NCBI RefSeq assembly: GCF_001434095.1
Contig: NZ_AZDS01000002.1
Location: forward strand, 233,134 to 297,133
From: Fructilactobacillus fructivorans
GTDB taxonomy: Bacteria; Bacillota; Bacilli; Lactobacillales; Lactobacillaceae
Direction of reading: 5' to 3'
Length of the DNA stretch: 64,000 nucleotides
Shown: positions 33,636 to 43,661 of the stretch, one piece after another
Layout of the letters: every line of letters begins with the position of its first letter
Numbering within the stretch: position 1 is the stretch's first letter
Position numbers and translations under genes: made by a program
Notes under the pieces: model-generated
The model's input: the letters and a program-made list of their open reading frames with translations, nothing else
The model's database searches: none
Told to the model about the DNA's origin: nothing

Positions 33636-35037
33636 TTTGGGTGTTGTGCTTTCTTTGAATGGTCCAGTTGACCAAGGTTAAGATTAAGCCAGCAACTGCC
33701 AAGACGAATAGTAAGAGGAAGTCCATGTGACCACCCATGATGGTTTTGGCAACGTACTGAGCGGCATCATGTGCTTGGTTCTGATTGAAGGCGTAGATGG
33801 TTGCTAGCACACTAGTACCAATTGAGCCCGCATATTGTTGCAACATGTTGAACAAAGAGTTCACATCGGCTGAATCGGACTGAGGTGCAGTTTCCTGAGC
33901 GTTAGTAATGGTACATGAGAACGCACAGTTAAATCCAAATCGGAGAAGGGCAAACAGTAACATTAAAATAATGGTACTAAACATTGCGGTCATCGTACTA
34001 AATAAGAACATGGCAATCGTCAGGAGGACCATTCCGGTGATGATCGGTTTGAAAGCCCCAAAGCGATCGTAGACACCACCAGCAAATGGTGAGGTTACAC
34101 CACCAATGATGGAACCAGGCAACAGGATTAATCCAGCAACCATGGCACTCGAATGGAGAACCGTTTCCGCATAAATCGGGATGACAAATGAAGCACCAAT
34201 GTTGATGAACATCAACAAGAAGTAGTTAACGGCATTTAATGAAACCGTTGGAATTTTAAGGGGATGAAGTGACATTAGTTGGGAGTCACCGTGACCATTG
34301 AGGTAAATGAACAGTCCGAGGGTAATCAAACCAATGATGATTGGGATCAGTCCGCTCATGAAGGTTGCACCCTTAACTCCGAACTGGTTGGCGCCCCATA
34401 CAAATGAGAAGAGGGTGACAATCAGAAGGGCAAAACTGATGAAATCAAACCGTTTAGAAATTCCGGGAGCCTGAAGATCGATACTCTTGAGCCCAATGAA
34501 TAACGTGATTAAGACGATTGGAAAGGCGATGATAAAGATGTATCGCCATGAGAGTAGAGATGATAAGGTTCCGCCATAGGTTGGGCCAAGGGCTGGAGCA
34601 ATTGAAATTACCATTGAGGCAATTCCAGTGTAGAAGCCAATCTTTGGTCGTGGAACTTCAGCGAAGATGATTTGGTACATCATGGGTAAAGAAAGTCCAG
34701 TGGCAGCGGCCTGAATTAAACGTCCGATTAAGAGTAACCAGAAGTTAGGTGCAATTGCACACAAGACATCACCCACGATAAAGGCTAAGACAGCGAAGAC
34801 AAAGATCTTCTTTAGTGAGAACCTCTTAAGTAGATAAGCGGTGGTAGCCATCGTAATCGTTACCACTAATAAGTATCCGGTTGAAATCCATTGAACTAAA
34901 TTCAATGAAATGTGAAAAATTTGGGAAAGTTCTGGGAACGTCACGTTCATTGAGGTTTCCAGTAAAATTCCACAAAATGATAATAACGCGGTTGCGAGGA
35001 TCGCGATTTTGGTTTTTAAGCTTACTTTTGAATCCAA
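33628..35037 (-). CDS. DHA2-family MFS drug-efflux transporter
   Basis: 469 residues with about 14 membrane segments, the DHA2 (EmrB/QacA) layout. Motif C-like GIASMVISIAPALGPTYGG (about 139-157) and the first-loop motif with LGRL-like IGRLIQAAATG support proton antiport. Substrates are unknown. It is first in a unit with the DUF2075 gene and follows proC by 23 bases. Confidence 0.8.
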   Translation of the reverse strand: MDSKVSLKTKIAILATALLSFCGILLETSMNVTFPELSQIFHISLNLVQWISTGYLLVVTITMATTAYLLKRFSLKKIFVFAVLAFIVGDVLCAIAPNFWLLLIGRLIQAAATGLSLPMMYQIIFAEVPRPKIGFYTGIASMVISIAPALGPTYGGTLSSLLSWRYIFIIAFPIVLITLFIGLKSIDLQAPGISKRFDFISFALLIVTLFSFVWGANQFGVKGATFMSGLIPIIIGLITLGLFIYLNGHGDSQLMSLHPLKIPTVSLNAVNYFLLMFINIGASFVIPIYAETVLHSSAMVAGLILLPGSIIGGVTSPFAGGVYDRFGAFKPIITGMVLLTIAMFLFSTMTAMFSTIILMLLFALLRFGFNCAFSCTITNAQETAPQSDSADVNSLFNMLQQYAGSIGTSVLATIYAFNQNQAHDAAQYVAKTIMGGHMDFLLLFVLAVAGLILTLVNWTIQRKHNTQNA

Positions 35038-35060
35038 ATAATTTCCTCCATTAGCGTCTT

Positions 35061-35822
35061 TTATTGATTGGCGTCGTTAACTGCTTTGTTGACAGCGTTT
35101 CTAAATCCAGTTGCATCTAAAGCGACCACTCCCTTGATGGTAGATCCACCAGGTGAAGTAACTTGATCCTTCAGGGTGGCTGGTGAAATGCCAGTGTCTA
35201 ATGCTAATTTACCACTGCCTTGCACCATGCTGGCCGCAACTTTAAAGGCGGTTTCACGATTAAGGCCATTTTGAACGGCTGCATCAGCTAGGGCATCCAT
35301 AAAGACGTCGACAAAGGCAGGACCACATCCGGCAACGGTGCCAACGATACCGAGATTTTGGTTACTGGTCTTGATTAAAGTACCAAGATTTTCAACCACC
35401 TTTAAAGCAGTTTTTACGTCGTCTTCATTCGCATGATCTGATTCACCAACGGCGATACAACCCGCGTTGACCGCAACCGGGATGTTAGGGACGATGCAAA
35501 CCACCGAATTGTTTTTATGAACGGCGTTAATTTCTGCCTCAGTTACACCCTGAGCAGCTGAAACGATGACCGTTTGGTCGGGCAACTTCGTGTTTTTTAA
35601 GACACTAACCGTAATGGGTGCCGGGGTTGTTACAAATAGCACGTTCAAATCACTGGGGAAATCATCATCAACGATTGTGAATCCCAACGTCTTTGATAAA
35701 TCTTTCAGTTCTGAAGTAACGTGGTGGCCTTTTACAAAAATGTCATGAGGGTCATATTTATTAACTAAACCCTTAATGATTGCGCTGCCCATGTGGCCGG
35801 CGCCGAGTACTCCAATTTTCAT
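35061..35822 (-). CDS. proC: Pyrroline-5-carboxylate reductase
   Basis: 253 residues. N-terminal dinucleotide motif MKIGVLGAGHMGSAIIKGL; the C-terminal signature region VTSPGGSTIKGVVALD with the preceding GSGKLALDTG helix is typical of ProC. It reduces 1-pyrroline-5-carboxylate to proline with NAD(P)H. AAGGAGTG before the ATG at 35822 favours it over the GTG nine bases upstream. No proA or proB is nearby, so precursors must come from elsewhere, e.g. ornithine. Confidence 0.85.
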   Translation of the reverse strand: MKIGVLGAGHMGSAIIKGLVNKYDPHDIFVKGHHVTSELKDLSKTLGFTIVDDDFPSDLNVLFVTTPAPITVSVLKNTKLPDQTVIVSAAQGVTEAEINAVHKNNSVVCIVPNIPVAVNAGCIAVGESDHANEDDVKTALKVVENLGTLIKTSNQNLGIVGTVAGCGPAFVDVFMDALADAAVQNGLNRETAFKVAASMVQGSGKLALDTGISPATLKDQVTSPGGSTIKGVVALDATGFRNAVNKAVNDANQ

Positions 35823-35926
35823 GTATTTCACTCCTTAATTTACTATTATGATAATAATACATCATTGTTAATTGGTTATGTAAGGCTGAATTCGGAAACC
35901 ACGGATTTTGTGAAAACGGATCATTA

Positions 35927-35956
35927 TTGGTAAGCGCTTACAGCTAATGATATAAT
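35927..35956 (+). promoter_or_regulatory. cre-like palindrome overlapping a promoter
   Basis: TTGGTAAGCGCTTACA (35927-35942) matches the CcpA cre consensus well. TATAAT lies at 35951-35956, so the palindrome covers the -35 region, a position expected for repression. Confidence 0.6.
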
Positions 35957-36002
35957 AAAAGTAGGGTTTTATGAATGAAACACGAGAAAAGGGGCTGGTA
36001 AT

Positions 36003-36503
36003 TTGAATTTAAAGGGTTGGTTTCATAACTTAACTAATAAAGAAACGCCGAGCCTTTCAGACACAAAGTTAGCTGATAACATCGAGTTTATTGATAATGA
36101 AGGTAAATACCTAGAAACGGTCGTCAATAGTTTTAGGGACAAGTCTGGTCTGGTTCACTACCGGGGTGAGGGCTATACCGTTGAAAACTCTTTTGCCTTT
36201 GCCATTGGAGACCTAGTGAATGACGATAATCTCATCGAAAAGTGTACATATTCGATCAAGGTGTTAAAAAGAATGCGTGCACCAAAAAAGTCCAAATTAG
36301 CTACATTAATTACTCAGATGATTAAAATGATTGACCATGTTTCCGACTACGTTAACGGGATGCGGCGTGATATGCGCAAGGGAACTTCTGGACACGCTGC
36401 CATTCAAATGTATTGGCGCAGTGAGAAAGCGATTAAAGACTTTAAAGTCGAAAAGGTATATACGGTGGCCCTTGTGAATGCTGATGAACCACTGGTTAAG
36501 TGA
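36003..36503 (+). CDS. Hypothetical protein, 166 aa, probably carbon-catabolite controlled
   Basis: Soluble, basic, no domain recognised; the centre is helical and lysine-rich (RMRAPKKSKLATLITQMIKM). It starts with TTG at 36003 behind AAAAGGGG. The cre-like operator over its promoter suggests it is expressed when preferred sugars are absent. Single gene ending at a strong terminator. Confidence 0.6.
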   Translation: MNLKGWFHNLTNKETPSLSDTKLADNIEFIDNEGKYLETVVNSFRDKSGLVHYRGEGYTVENSFAFAIGDLVNDDNLIEKCTYSIKVLKRMRAPKKSKLATLITQMIKMIDHVSDYVNGMRRDMRKGTSGHAAIQMYWRSEKAIKDFKVEKVYTVALVNADEPLVK

Positions 36504-36508
36504 CAATA

Positions 36509-36540
36509 AAAAACTGGACTCGTTTGAGTCCAGTTTTTTT
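36509..36540. terminator. Bidirectional terminator
   Basis: A 13-bp stem AAAAACTGGACTC / GAGTCCAGTTTTT, shared with the convergent phosphoglucomutase gene. Confidence 0.85.
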
Positions 36541-36551
36541 GATGTTTTAAT

Positions 36552-38291
36552 CTATTGATTTAATAATTCATCATCGACAGCCTTAACGTAGCTTTGCAGC
36601 TTCTTATCAGCAGCTTCTGCGGTACCAGCTTTAACCCCAATGTAGAATTTGATTTTTGGTTCAGTTCCAGAAGGACGGATGGCAAGCCACGTGCCATCAT
36701 CGAGCCAGTACTTTAAGACGTTTGATTGAGGTAAATCAATCTTTTGGGTTGATCCATCCGCCATTGTGGTGGTTGAAGTTTGGAAGTCTTCCAGTTTGAC
36801 AACTTTAGCACCGTTAAATGAAGTCATAGGGTGATCCCTAAAGTTCTTCATGATGGCTGCCATCTTGGACTTACCTTCAAGACCATCAAATTCTTTGGAA
36901 ATGGTCTTTTCTCTAAAGTATCCATACTTCTTGTAGATTTCTTGTAGCCCGTCGTACAAGGTCATTCCCTTTTCCTTGTAGTATGCGGCTACTTCAGCTA
37001 GTAGCAAGGTGGATTGGATGGCATCCTTATCACGAACAAATGGTTTGATCAAGTAACCATAACTTTCTTCAAAGCCAAACAAGAAGGTGTGGTCTTGATT
37101 TTGTTCAAAATTCTTGATTTGTTCGGCAATAAACTTAAATCCGGTGAGGACATCCTTCATTTCAACACCGTAGTTCTTGGCAATGTCAGTAGCCAGTTCC
37201 GTTGAAACAATTGATTTGACCACGACACCGTCCTTAGGAAGGTCACCAGCATCCTTTTTGGCCTGTAAAATGTAATTGAGGAGGACACTAGCGATCTGAT
37301 TTCCGGTCATGAGTTTGTATTCGCCATTGGGCTGTCTAACCGCAGCTCCCAGACGATCAGCGTCAGGATCAGTCGCGATGAGGACGTCCGCGTCTTCTTT
37401 TTTACCTAACTGAATGGCCAGGTCAAAAGTCTGTGGGAATTCTGGATTAGGAAACGGAGTGGTGGGAAATTCAGGATCAGCGATGGTCTGTTCAACCACG
37501 GCATCGTAATTCTTGAACCCAGCGTCTGACAAGGCCCGTCTGGCAATGATTTTACCAGTTCCATGAAGAGGAGTATAGACAAACTTTAGGTCTTTTCCTA
37601 CCTTATTGATAAGGTCATGATTAACGTTGACGGTTTGGACGGCTTGAAGATAAGGAACATCGACATTTTCACCAACGATGCTCATCAGGTTGTCGTTTCG
37701 CAAGTCCTTCTCTTCGGAAACGGGAATCTTGAATAAATCATCAACCTTACGGACGTAGGTAGTCATTAAATCGGATTCTTTTGGTGGCATCTGACCCCCG
37801 TCTTCACCGTAAATTTTGTATCCATTGTATTGTTTGGGGTTATGACTGGCGGTAATCATGATACCCGCGTAGGTGTTTAAATGACGAACCGCAAACGATA
37901 GTTCTGGGGTAGGACGAATGTCGTCAAAGACAAACGTCTTAATTCCGTGAGCACCCAGTACTCGAGCTGCTTCGTGAGCAAAAAGCTGGGAATTGTAACG
38001 AGGATCAAAGCTGATCACCACGCCCCGCTTCTTTACCTTGGGATCAAGCGTATCCATTAACTGAGCCAAACCCTCAGTGGCCTGACGAACAGTGTAGACG
38101 TTCATTCGGTTAGTTCCAGCGCCTAAGGTTCCCCGCATACCAGCGGTTCCAAACGAAAGTGAAGAACCAAAAGCATCTTCGATTTGATCTGGATTATCAC
38201 GCATTTTTGCTAAATCAATTTTTAATTCTGCTGGCATATCTTCCTGGGAAACCCAGTTCAGATATTCCTTTTTAGTATCTGTTGAACTCAT
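36552..38291 (-). CDS. pgcA: Alpha-phosphoglucomutase (PgcA type)
   Basis: 579 residues of the phosphohexomutase superfamily. Catalytic Ser149 lies in MITASHNPKQYNGYK, the metal-binding loop is TDPDADRLG, the sugar-binding loop is GFEESYGYL and the phosphate-binding loop is RPSGTEPKIKFY. It interconverts glucose-1- and glucose-6-phosphate, linking glycolysis to UDP-glucose and envelope polysaccharides. GGAGGAG before the ATG at 38291 decides the start. It is divergent from the GNAT-galE unit, which fits nucleotide-sugar supply. Confidence 0.9.
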   Translation of the reverse strand: MSSTDTKKEYLNWVSQEDMPAELKIDLAKMRDNPDQIEDAFGSSLSFGTAGMRGTLGAGTNRMNVYTVRQATEGLAQLMDTLDPKVKKRGVVISFDPRYNSQLFAHEAARVLGAHGIKTFVFDDIRPTPELSFAVRHLNTYAGIMITASHNPKQYNGYKIYGEDGGQMPPKESDLMTTYVRKVDDLFKIPVSEEKDLRNDNLMSIVGENVDVPYLQAVQTVNVNHDLINKVGKDLKFVYTPLHGTGKIIARRALSDAGFKNYDAVVEQTIADPEFPTTPFPNPEFPQTFDLAIQLGKKEDADVLIATDPDADRLGAAVRQPNGEYKLMTGNQIASVLLNYILQAKKDAGDLPKDGVVVKSIVSTELATDIAKNYGVEMKDVLTGFKFIAEQIKNFEQNQDHTFLFGFEESYGYLIKPFVRDKDAIQSTLLLAEVAAYYKEKGMTLYDGLQEIYKKYGYFREKTISKEFDGLEGKSKMAAIMKNFRDHPMTSFNGAKVVKLEDFQTSTTTMADGSTQKIDLPQSNVLKYWLDDGTWLAIRPSGTEPKIKFYIGVKAGTAEAADKKLQSYVKAVDDELLNQ

Positions 38292-38445
38292 AATTCTCCT
38301 CCTGGAAAGCAATTTTTCCCACGTCGAATAGTGTGAATTGTAACTTCTATAAAGGATTATAGTTAAAGTCTGACACTCCGTCAATGTAAGCGCCTTTATA
38401 TTGCTATCGTGACTATGATATACTGATATCAAGGTGGTGAGACAA

Positions 38446-38724
38446 ATGAAATTTGATTATGAACCAGGACGTTTTTACGCTAACGATGTACATGGCAATC
38501 TAATTGCCGAGGTAACTTTTACTGAAGATAATGGAGTGGTCTCCATTAATGAAACGTTTGTTAACCCGAACTATCGCGGGCAAGGACTTGCTGGGAAGTT
38601 AATTATGGTAATGATTGATTACGCTAAGAAAAATCATTATCAGATCAAACCCGTTTGTTCCTTCGCCGTTAAATTTTTCGGAAAAAACACTCAATACGAT
38701 GATTTATTAGTAGGAGGTAAATAA
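38446..38724 (+). CDS. YjdJ-type GNAT N-acetyltransferase, small
   Basis: 92 residues, a minimal GNAT fold with the acetyl-CoA loop [14 protein letters not shown] (about 43-56) and a C-terminal [10 protein letters not shown] strand typical of the YjdJ group. Substrate unknown. AAGGTGGTGAG lies upstream of the ATG at 38446. Its last codons contain the AGGAGG that serves galE, so the two are coupled. A -10-like TATACT is at 38419-38424. Confidence 0.75.
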   Translation: MKFDYEPGRFYANDVHGNLIAEVTFTEDNGVVSINETFVNPNYRGQGLAGKLIMVMIDYAKKNHYQIKPVCSFAVKFFGKNTQYDDLLVGGK

Positions 38725-38725
38725 G

Positions 38726-39718
38726 ATGGCTGTACTAGTTGCCGGAGGAGCCGGATATATCGGTTCTCACATGGTAGATCGCTTGATTAATGACGGATAT
38801 GACGTTGTTGTGGTTGATAATTTGTCAACTGGACATCGTCAGGCCATTAATCCAAAGGCAAAGTTTTATGAAGGGGACACCCGTGACTCGGATTTCTTGG
38901 ACGACGTGTTTTCTAAAGAAAAGATTGATGCGATCATCCACATGGATGCCTTCTCACTCGTTCCCGAATCAATGAAAGATCCACTAAAATACTTTGATAA
39001 TAATGTAATTGGGATGATTAAGTTACTGGAATCAATGAAAAAAGCAGGCATTAAGTACCTGGTCTTTTCTTCAACTGCCGCTACTTACGGGAATCCAGAA
39101 CGAATTCCGATTTATGAAAAGGACCGTAAAGACCCCATTAACCCTTATGGTGAAAGTAAACTAATCATGGAACACATCATGAAGTGGGTAGACAAAGCCT
39201 ATGGCATTAAGTTTGTGGCATTACGTTACTTCAATGCTGCGGGAGCCAAGGAAGATGGCTCAATTGGTGAGGACCATCATCCAGAAACGCATTTGATTCC
39301 CATCGTTTTAAAGGTAGCGGCTGGCCAGCAAGATACGATGAAGATTTTTGGGGACGATTATGATACCCCAGATGGAACAAACGTCCGTGACTACGTCCAT
39401 GTCCTTGATTTAGCCGATGCTCATATCTTGGCCATGAAATACTTGGAGAAGGGTAATCCAAGCAACATCTTTAACCTGGGTTCTTCAACTGGCTTTTCTA
39501 ACAAACAGATTATTGATGCAGCACGAAAAGTGACTGGGAAGAAGATTCCAACTGAGATTGCTCCAAGACGTGGCGGTGATCCTGATACGCTGGTGGCAAA
39601 TTCTGACAAGGCACGTGAAGTCCTTGGATGGAAGCCACAGTTTGATAATATCGACTCTATCATCAAAACCGCTTGGACGTGGAAAACGAAGCATCCAAAT
39701 GGTTATGAAGATAAATAA
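38726..39718 (+). CDS. galE: UDP-glucose 4-epimerase
   Basis: 330 residues, extended SDR fold. NAD motif [16 protein letters not shown], catalytic Ser/Thr in FSSTAATYG, and Tyr-x-x-x-Lys in NPYGESK. It interconverts UDP-glucose and UDP-galactose. One oddity: the usually hydrophobic segment after the fourth strand reads [14 protein letters not shown], with Met-Asp where most members have Phe-Ala; this lies near the NAD pyrophosphate and may alter binding. No Leloir genes are adjacent, so a role in glycan precursors is likely. Confidence 0.85.
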   Translation: MAVLVAGGAGYIGSHMVDRLINDGYDVVVVDNLSTGHRQAINPKAKFYEGDTRDSDFLDDVFSKEKIDAIIHMDAFSLVPESMKDPLKYFDNNVIGMIKLLESMKKAGIKYLVFSSTAATYGNPERIPIYEKDRKDPINPYGESKLIMEHIMKWVDKAYGIKFVALRYFNAAGAKEDGSIGEDHHPETHLIPIVLKVAAGQQDTMKIFGDDYDTPDGTNVRDYVHVLDLADAHILAMKYLEKGNPSNIFNLGSSTGFSNKQIIDAARKVTGKKIPTEIAPRRGGDPDTLVANSDKAREVLGWKPQFDNIDSIIKTAWTWKTKHPNGYEDK

Positions 39719-39732
39719 ATGGGGCACAAATA

Positions 39733-40632
39733 TTGAAGAAGAGTAAAACTTACATTGGTGTCATCCTGGCAATTGCTGGTGCCATCATGTGGGGAATTCA
39801 AGGACCGGTTTCGCAGTTCTTGTTTCAAGACAAGAGTTTTTCAACGGAATGGCTTATGGGAGTTAAGATGTCGGTTGCTGGCATCTTAATTCTTTTGTTT
39901 ACAAAATTTGTTCAAAAGAATCACATTTTAAAAATTTGGCATACGGGTCGAAGCTGGATAATCCTGCTTTGTTATGCCATTTTTGGACTTTCAGCGGTGC
40001 AGTACCTTTATTTACTGACGACGCGTGCCAGTAATGCGGCGACTTCGACGATCATGCAAAGTTTGGGGACGGTTATCATCATGATCCTGACCGTCATCGT
40101 CTATCATCAAGCTCCGACAGTTCAACAGGGTGTAGCCGTTATTGTGGCCCTAATTGGAACCTGGTTACTGGTGACTAAGGGTGACTTAACGCATTTAGCG
40201 ATGAGTCCGAAGGCATTCACCCTTGGTCTTTGTTTGGCATTTGCGGGAGCCCTTCAGACCATGCTGCCGGTTAAACTGCAGGAAAAGTTCAGCACGTTTG
40301 TCATCATCGGGTGGGCCATGATCGTTGGTGGCGTGATTTTTACCTGTATCCATCCCTTCTGGGTTGATGTTCCTCATCTATCGCTTGGCGGAATTTTAGG
40401 AGTAGCTTTCATTGTACTTTTTGGCACAATGCTGTCATTTCTTTGTTTTACTTCCAGTCTGCGATACGTATCCGCTACCACCGCGGGACTACTAGATACG
40501 TTTGAACCACTCTCAGCAACCATTGGAACGGTTGTATTTTTGCACACTAGTTTCAATCTTTACGAAACCATCGGTGGCATTCTAGTCTTAAGCACCGTCT
40601 TTATCCTGGCAATTAGGCCACGGAAATCGTAG
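39733..40632 (+). CDS. EamA/DMT-family transporter, copy 1
   Basis: 299 residues with ten hydrophobic segments and two EamA repeats. The first begins LAIAGAIMWGIQGPVSQFLF; the second begins near residue 158. It starts with TTG at 39733, GGGG about 8 bases upstream, 14 bases after galE. Members export or import small metabolites; substrate unknown. Two closely related genes lie at 43662 and 44945. Confidence 0.75.
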   Translation: MKKSKTYIGVILAIAGAIMWGIQGPVSQFLFQDKSFSTEWLMGVKMSVAGILILLFTKFVQKNHILKIWHTGRSWIILLCYAIFGLSAVQYLYLLTTRASNAATSTIMQSLGTVIIMILTVIVYHQAPTVQQGVAVIVALIGTWLLVTKGDLTHLAMSPKAFTLGLCLAFAGALQTMLPVKLQEKFSTFVIIGWAMIVGGVIFTCIHPFWVDVPHLSLGGILGVAFIVLFGTMLSFLCFTSSLRYVSATTAGLLDTFEPLSATIGTVVFLHTSFNLYETIGGILVLSTVFILAIRPRKS

Positions 40633-40636
40633 TGAT

Positions 40637-40666
40637 AGCACTAACTAATTAGTTGGTGCTTTTTTA
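40637..40666 (+). terminator. Rho-independent terminator
   Basis: The stem AGCACTAACTAA / TTAGTTGGTGCT is followed by a T run. Confidence 0.75.
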
Positions 40667-40686
40667 ATTGACTTGTTTTCGTTGTA

Positions 40687-40715
40687 TTGCTTGTTTGTGA
40701 TCAATTTTGTATAAT
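40687..40715 (+). promoter_or_regulatory. Promoter of the MMPL gene
   Basis: TTGCTT and TATAAT are separated by 17 bases. Confidence 0.6.
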
Positions 40716-40776
40716 TGAAAGCGTTACACATGAATTAATATGTTAATTAAAATATTAAGCGTTGAGGAGGAGTTCG

Positions 40777-43500
40777 ATGAATAAATTTGTCAAAAAATAC
40801 ATATTTTTTGCGGCGTTCTGGGTCATTGCTGTTTTAGCCGCTGTCTTATTTTTGCCCAACATTTCACAGGTAACTGCGGAACACGGACAAACTAAGATTC
40901 CAGCTAACATGCAGAGCCAGGTTGCAGAAAATATTCAAAAGCATTGGGGTCATCACATCAGTGATACCAGACAAGTGGTCTTGGTATACAACAATGGTGA
41001 TAAAAAGATTGATACAGGCAAACAAGCCAACATTGATCACACTGTCTCAAAGTTAAAAAATAATGCTGATTACTACGGCATCAAGGGTGTAACGTCCGCT
41101 AATGAAAATGCGGCGACTAAGAAACAGCTGATCTCAAAGGATGGTACCACTGAGCTGGTCCAACTGAATGTTTCTAAGAAAGATTCAGTTGAGACGATGA
41201 ATAACAAGCTTAAAAAGGGTGCCAAAACGTCGAATTTGAAGTCGTACGTCACTGGGTCGGACGTTTTAAACGATGATATGCGGCAATCAATGATTGACGG
41301 AATTAAACAGACCGAGGTTATCGCCGCCGTCTTCATCTTGATTGTCTTGATAATTGTCTTTAGATCGCCAATTGTCCCACTAATTTCACTATTAACCGTG
41401 GGAGTCTCTTTCATTGTTTCCCTAAGTGTAGTCATAAATATGGCTAAGTACATGGGCTTTCCACTTTCAAACTTTACTCAAGTCTTCATGGTGGTCGTCT
41501 TATTCGGGATTGGAACAGATTACAATATCCTGCTGTACGACAGGTTTAAAGATAATCTGGGTCAAGGAATGGATAAGGTTGAAGCCACCGTGGACGCGAG
41601 AAAACGAGCTGGAAAGACCATCCTTTATAGTGGAGGATCCGTTTTAATCGGGTTCTTTGCACTGGGACTGGCGAAATTCTCTATTTACCAGTCCGGGGTA
41701 GCCGTTGCCATTGGGGTGGTCGTTCTCCTGTTGGTTCTACTTTCATTGAACCCATTCTTTATGGCACTCCTTGGTAAGACCATGTACTGGCCTGCCAAAA
41801 ATCTTTCCCCCAAGAAGCGTGGAAGTCGCATTTGGCACTTCCTTTCAAGTCATTCAGTGGCCCATCCCATCATCGCGATTGCGTTGGTCTTAGTCATAAC
41901 GCTGCCACTGATCTTCTTTACCGGAAAGAGTAGTTTAAACTACGATAATTCGGTTGAACTAAGTGATTCATTACCTTCTAAACAGGGATTGAACACGGTT
42001 CAGCAACATTTCTCCAAGGGGACTGCTGAACCTTCCACCATTTACATTCAATCTAAGCATAAAGTTAACAACGAGAAATCGATGATGGAGATTGACCGGA
42101 TCACTCGTCAGTTGAAGAAGAACAAGGAAATTAAGACGGTGGCGTCGGTTACTCAACCAAGTGGGGAACCGGTAAACCAACTCTACTTAAATAATCAACT
42201 TGGTACGCTTAATAGTAAGATGCAGCAAGCTAACGCAGGATTAAGTCAGATTCAAGCCGGAGCTAACGGTGGTTCCTTTAATGCCGATCAATTAAAGGCG
42301 ATTGGAACTTCAGCCCAATCAATTGGAAATCACTTGAAGACCATTCAAGGGGTTAGTGGGGCAAGTACTGCTCCTGGTCAAACTTCTGGTCAGGCAGTAA
42401 TTGCTCAGATGCAACAACAGGCAACTGCTATGGGATCACCAATGAGCCCACAACAATTGCAAATCGTTGCTAGTGGACTTCAAAACGTTAGTTCTCAAGT
42501 TCAAATGCAACAAGCATCTGCGATGTCTGGTTTACAAAATGAATTAACTGGCATTGCTTCAGACACACAAAATATCGGAAACAATGCGCAAGCCATGGGG
42601 CAACAACTCCAAGGAATTCAGTCGCAATTAACACAGGCTAACGCTGGCCTTAATAAGATTAATCAGGGAATGCAACAATCCAACGAATATCTGACGGGAT
42701 TGCAAGATTCAGCTGCGGCTGCTAATACGTTCTACATTCCAAATCAGGTGCTTAAGAGTAAGACCTTTAAGCAATCGTTGAATAACTACGTCTCCTCAAA
42801 CGATAAGATTACTAACATTACCGTTGTTTTGAAGGATAATCCATCCAACGCGAAGTCAATGAACCTTGTTAAGAATGTGCAGAATCAAGTTAAGCAGTCT
42901 CTTAAAGGAACCAGTCTAAATGACGCTACCGTTGCCATTGGTGGTGAAACAGCTACGATGTCTGATACCCATGACATTGCATCGCAAGACTTCTTTAGAA
43001 CGGCCGTTATCATGTTGGTTGGAATCCTGATTGCGTTGATGTTTGTAACGCGTTCCATTTTGCAACCACTCTACATTGAAGGAACGTTGATTTTGACGTA
43101 TTTCACTTCGTTAACGTTAACCCGTTTGTTCTCAGAGACCTTCTTAGGTCAAAGTATGTTAACTTGGAATACGCCGTTCTTCACCTTTATTATGCTGATT
43201 GCGTTGGGTGTTGATTACAGTATCTTCCTAATGATGAGGTATCGTGAGACCACGGATGGATCACCAGCGGAACGAATTGTCAGTTCTGCCAACTACATTG
43301 GTGTTGTGGTATTGTCAGCTGCAGTCATCTTAGGTGGTACCTTTGCCGCACTGATTCCATCTGGAATCTTGACACTGATTCAAGTTGCCATTGGCGTCAT
43401 CATTGGTTTGATTATTCTAGTAATTATCTTACCAATCCTGTTACCAGCTGCCATTCGTTTGACTTATCAACCAATTAGCTTTAAACGAAATAAGAACTAA
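40777..43500 (+). CDS. MMPL-family RND membrane protein, 907 aa
   Basis: Two RND halves: one membrane helix, an extracytoplasmic domain, then five helices (about 175-360), repeated in the second half (about 740-900). The family motif GIGTDYNILLYDRF lies near 244-257 and GVDYSIFLMMRYRE near 809-822; the Asp-Tyr pairs carry protons. The second external domain has an unusually long glutamine- and alanine-rich helical insert (about 465-655). MMPL proteins export lipids, peptides or toxic compounds. GAGGAGG before the ATG at 40777 fixes the start. Substrate unknown. Confidence 0.85.
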   Translation: MNKFVKKYIFFAAFWVIAVLAAVLFLPNISQVTAEHGQTKIPANMQSQVAENIQKHWGHHISDTRQVVLVYNNGDKKIDTGKQANIDHTVSKLKNNADYYGIKGVTSANENAATKKQLISKDGTTELVQLNVSKKDSVETMNNKLKKGAKTSNLKSYVTGSDVLNDDMRQSMIDGIKQTEVIAAVFILIVLIIVFRSPIVPLISLLTVGVSFIVSLSVVINMAKYMGFPLSNFTQVFMVVVLFGIGTDYNILLYDRFKDNLGQGMDKVEATVDARKRAGKTILYSGGSVLIGFFALGLAKFSIYQSGVAVAIGVVVLLLVLLSLNPFFMALLGKTMYWPAKNLSPKKRGSRIWHFLSSHSVAHPIIAIALVLVITLPLIFFTGKSSLNYDNSVELSDSLPSKQGLNTVQQHFSKGTAEPSTIYIQSKHKVNNEKSMMEIDRITRQLKKNKEIKTVASVTQPSGEPVNQLYLNNQLGTLNSKMQQANAGLSQIQAGANGGSFNADQLKAIGTSAQSIGNHLKTIQGVSGASTAPGQTSGQAVIAQMQQQATAMGSPMSPQQLQIVASGLQNVSSQVQMQQASAMSGLQNELTGIASDTQNIGNNAQAMGQQLQGIQSQLTQANAGLNKINQGMQQSNEYLTGLQDSAAAANTFYIPNQVLKSKTFKQSLNNYVSSNDKITNITVVLKDNPSNAKSMNLVKNVQNQVKQSLKGTSLNDATVAIGGETATMSDTHDIASQDFFRTAVIMLVGILIALMFVTRSILQPLYIEGTLILTYFTSLTLTRLFSETFLGQSMLTWNTPFFTFIMLIALGVDYSIFLMMRYRETTDGSPAERIVSSANYIGVVVLSAAVILGGTFAALIPSGILTLIQVAIGVIIGLIILVIILPILLPAAIRLTYQPISFKRNKN

Positions 43501-43516
43501 GCTTAAGCGTTAAATC

Positions 43517-43553
43517 AAAAGAGAGATCAGTTTTGACTGACCTCTCTTTTTTG
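43517..43553 (+). terminator. Rho-independent terminator
   Basis: The stem AAAAGAGAG / CTCTCTTTT, with an inner pairing, is followed by a T run. Confidence 0.75.
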
Positions 43554-43661
43554 TGTCATCTAAAATGACATGGGCTATTGACCGGCTTTCGCTTTACGCC
43601 TAAAATTAACTTATTAATATGTAAAAAAATAAATCGGTCGTGACCGAGTTAGGGTGAAAAT

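Noticed and set aside
38385..38400. TGTAAGCGCC motif between pgcA and the GNAT gene
   Set aside because: Only one half matches a cre site; the second half is mismatched at several key positions.
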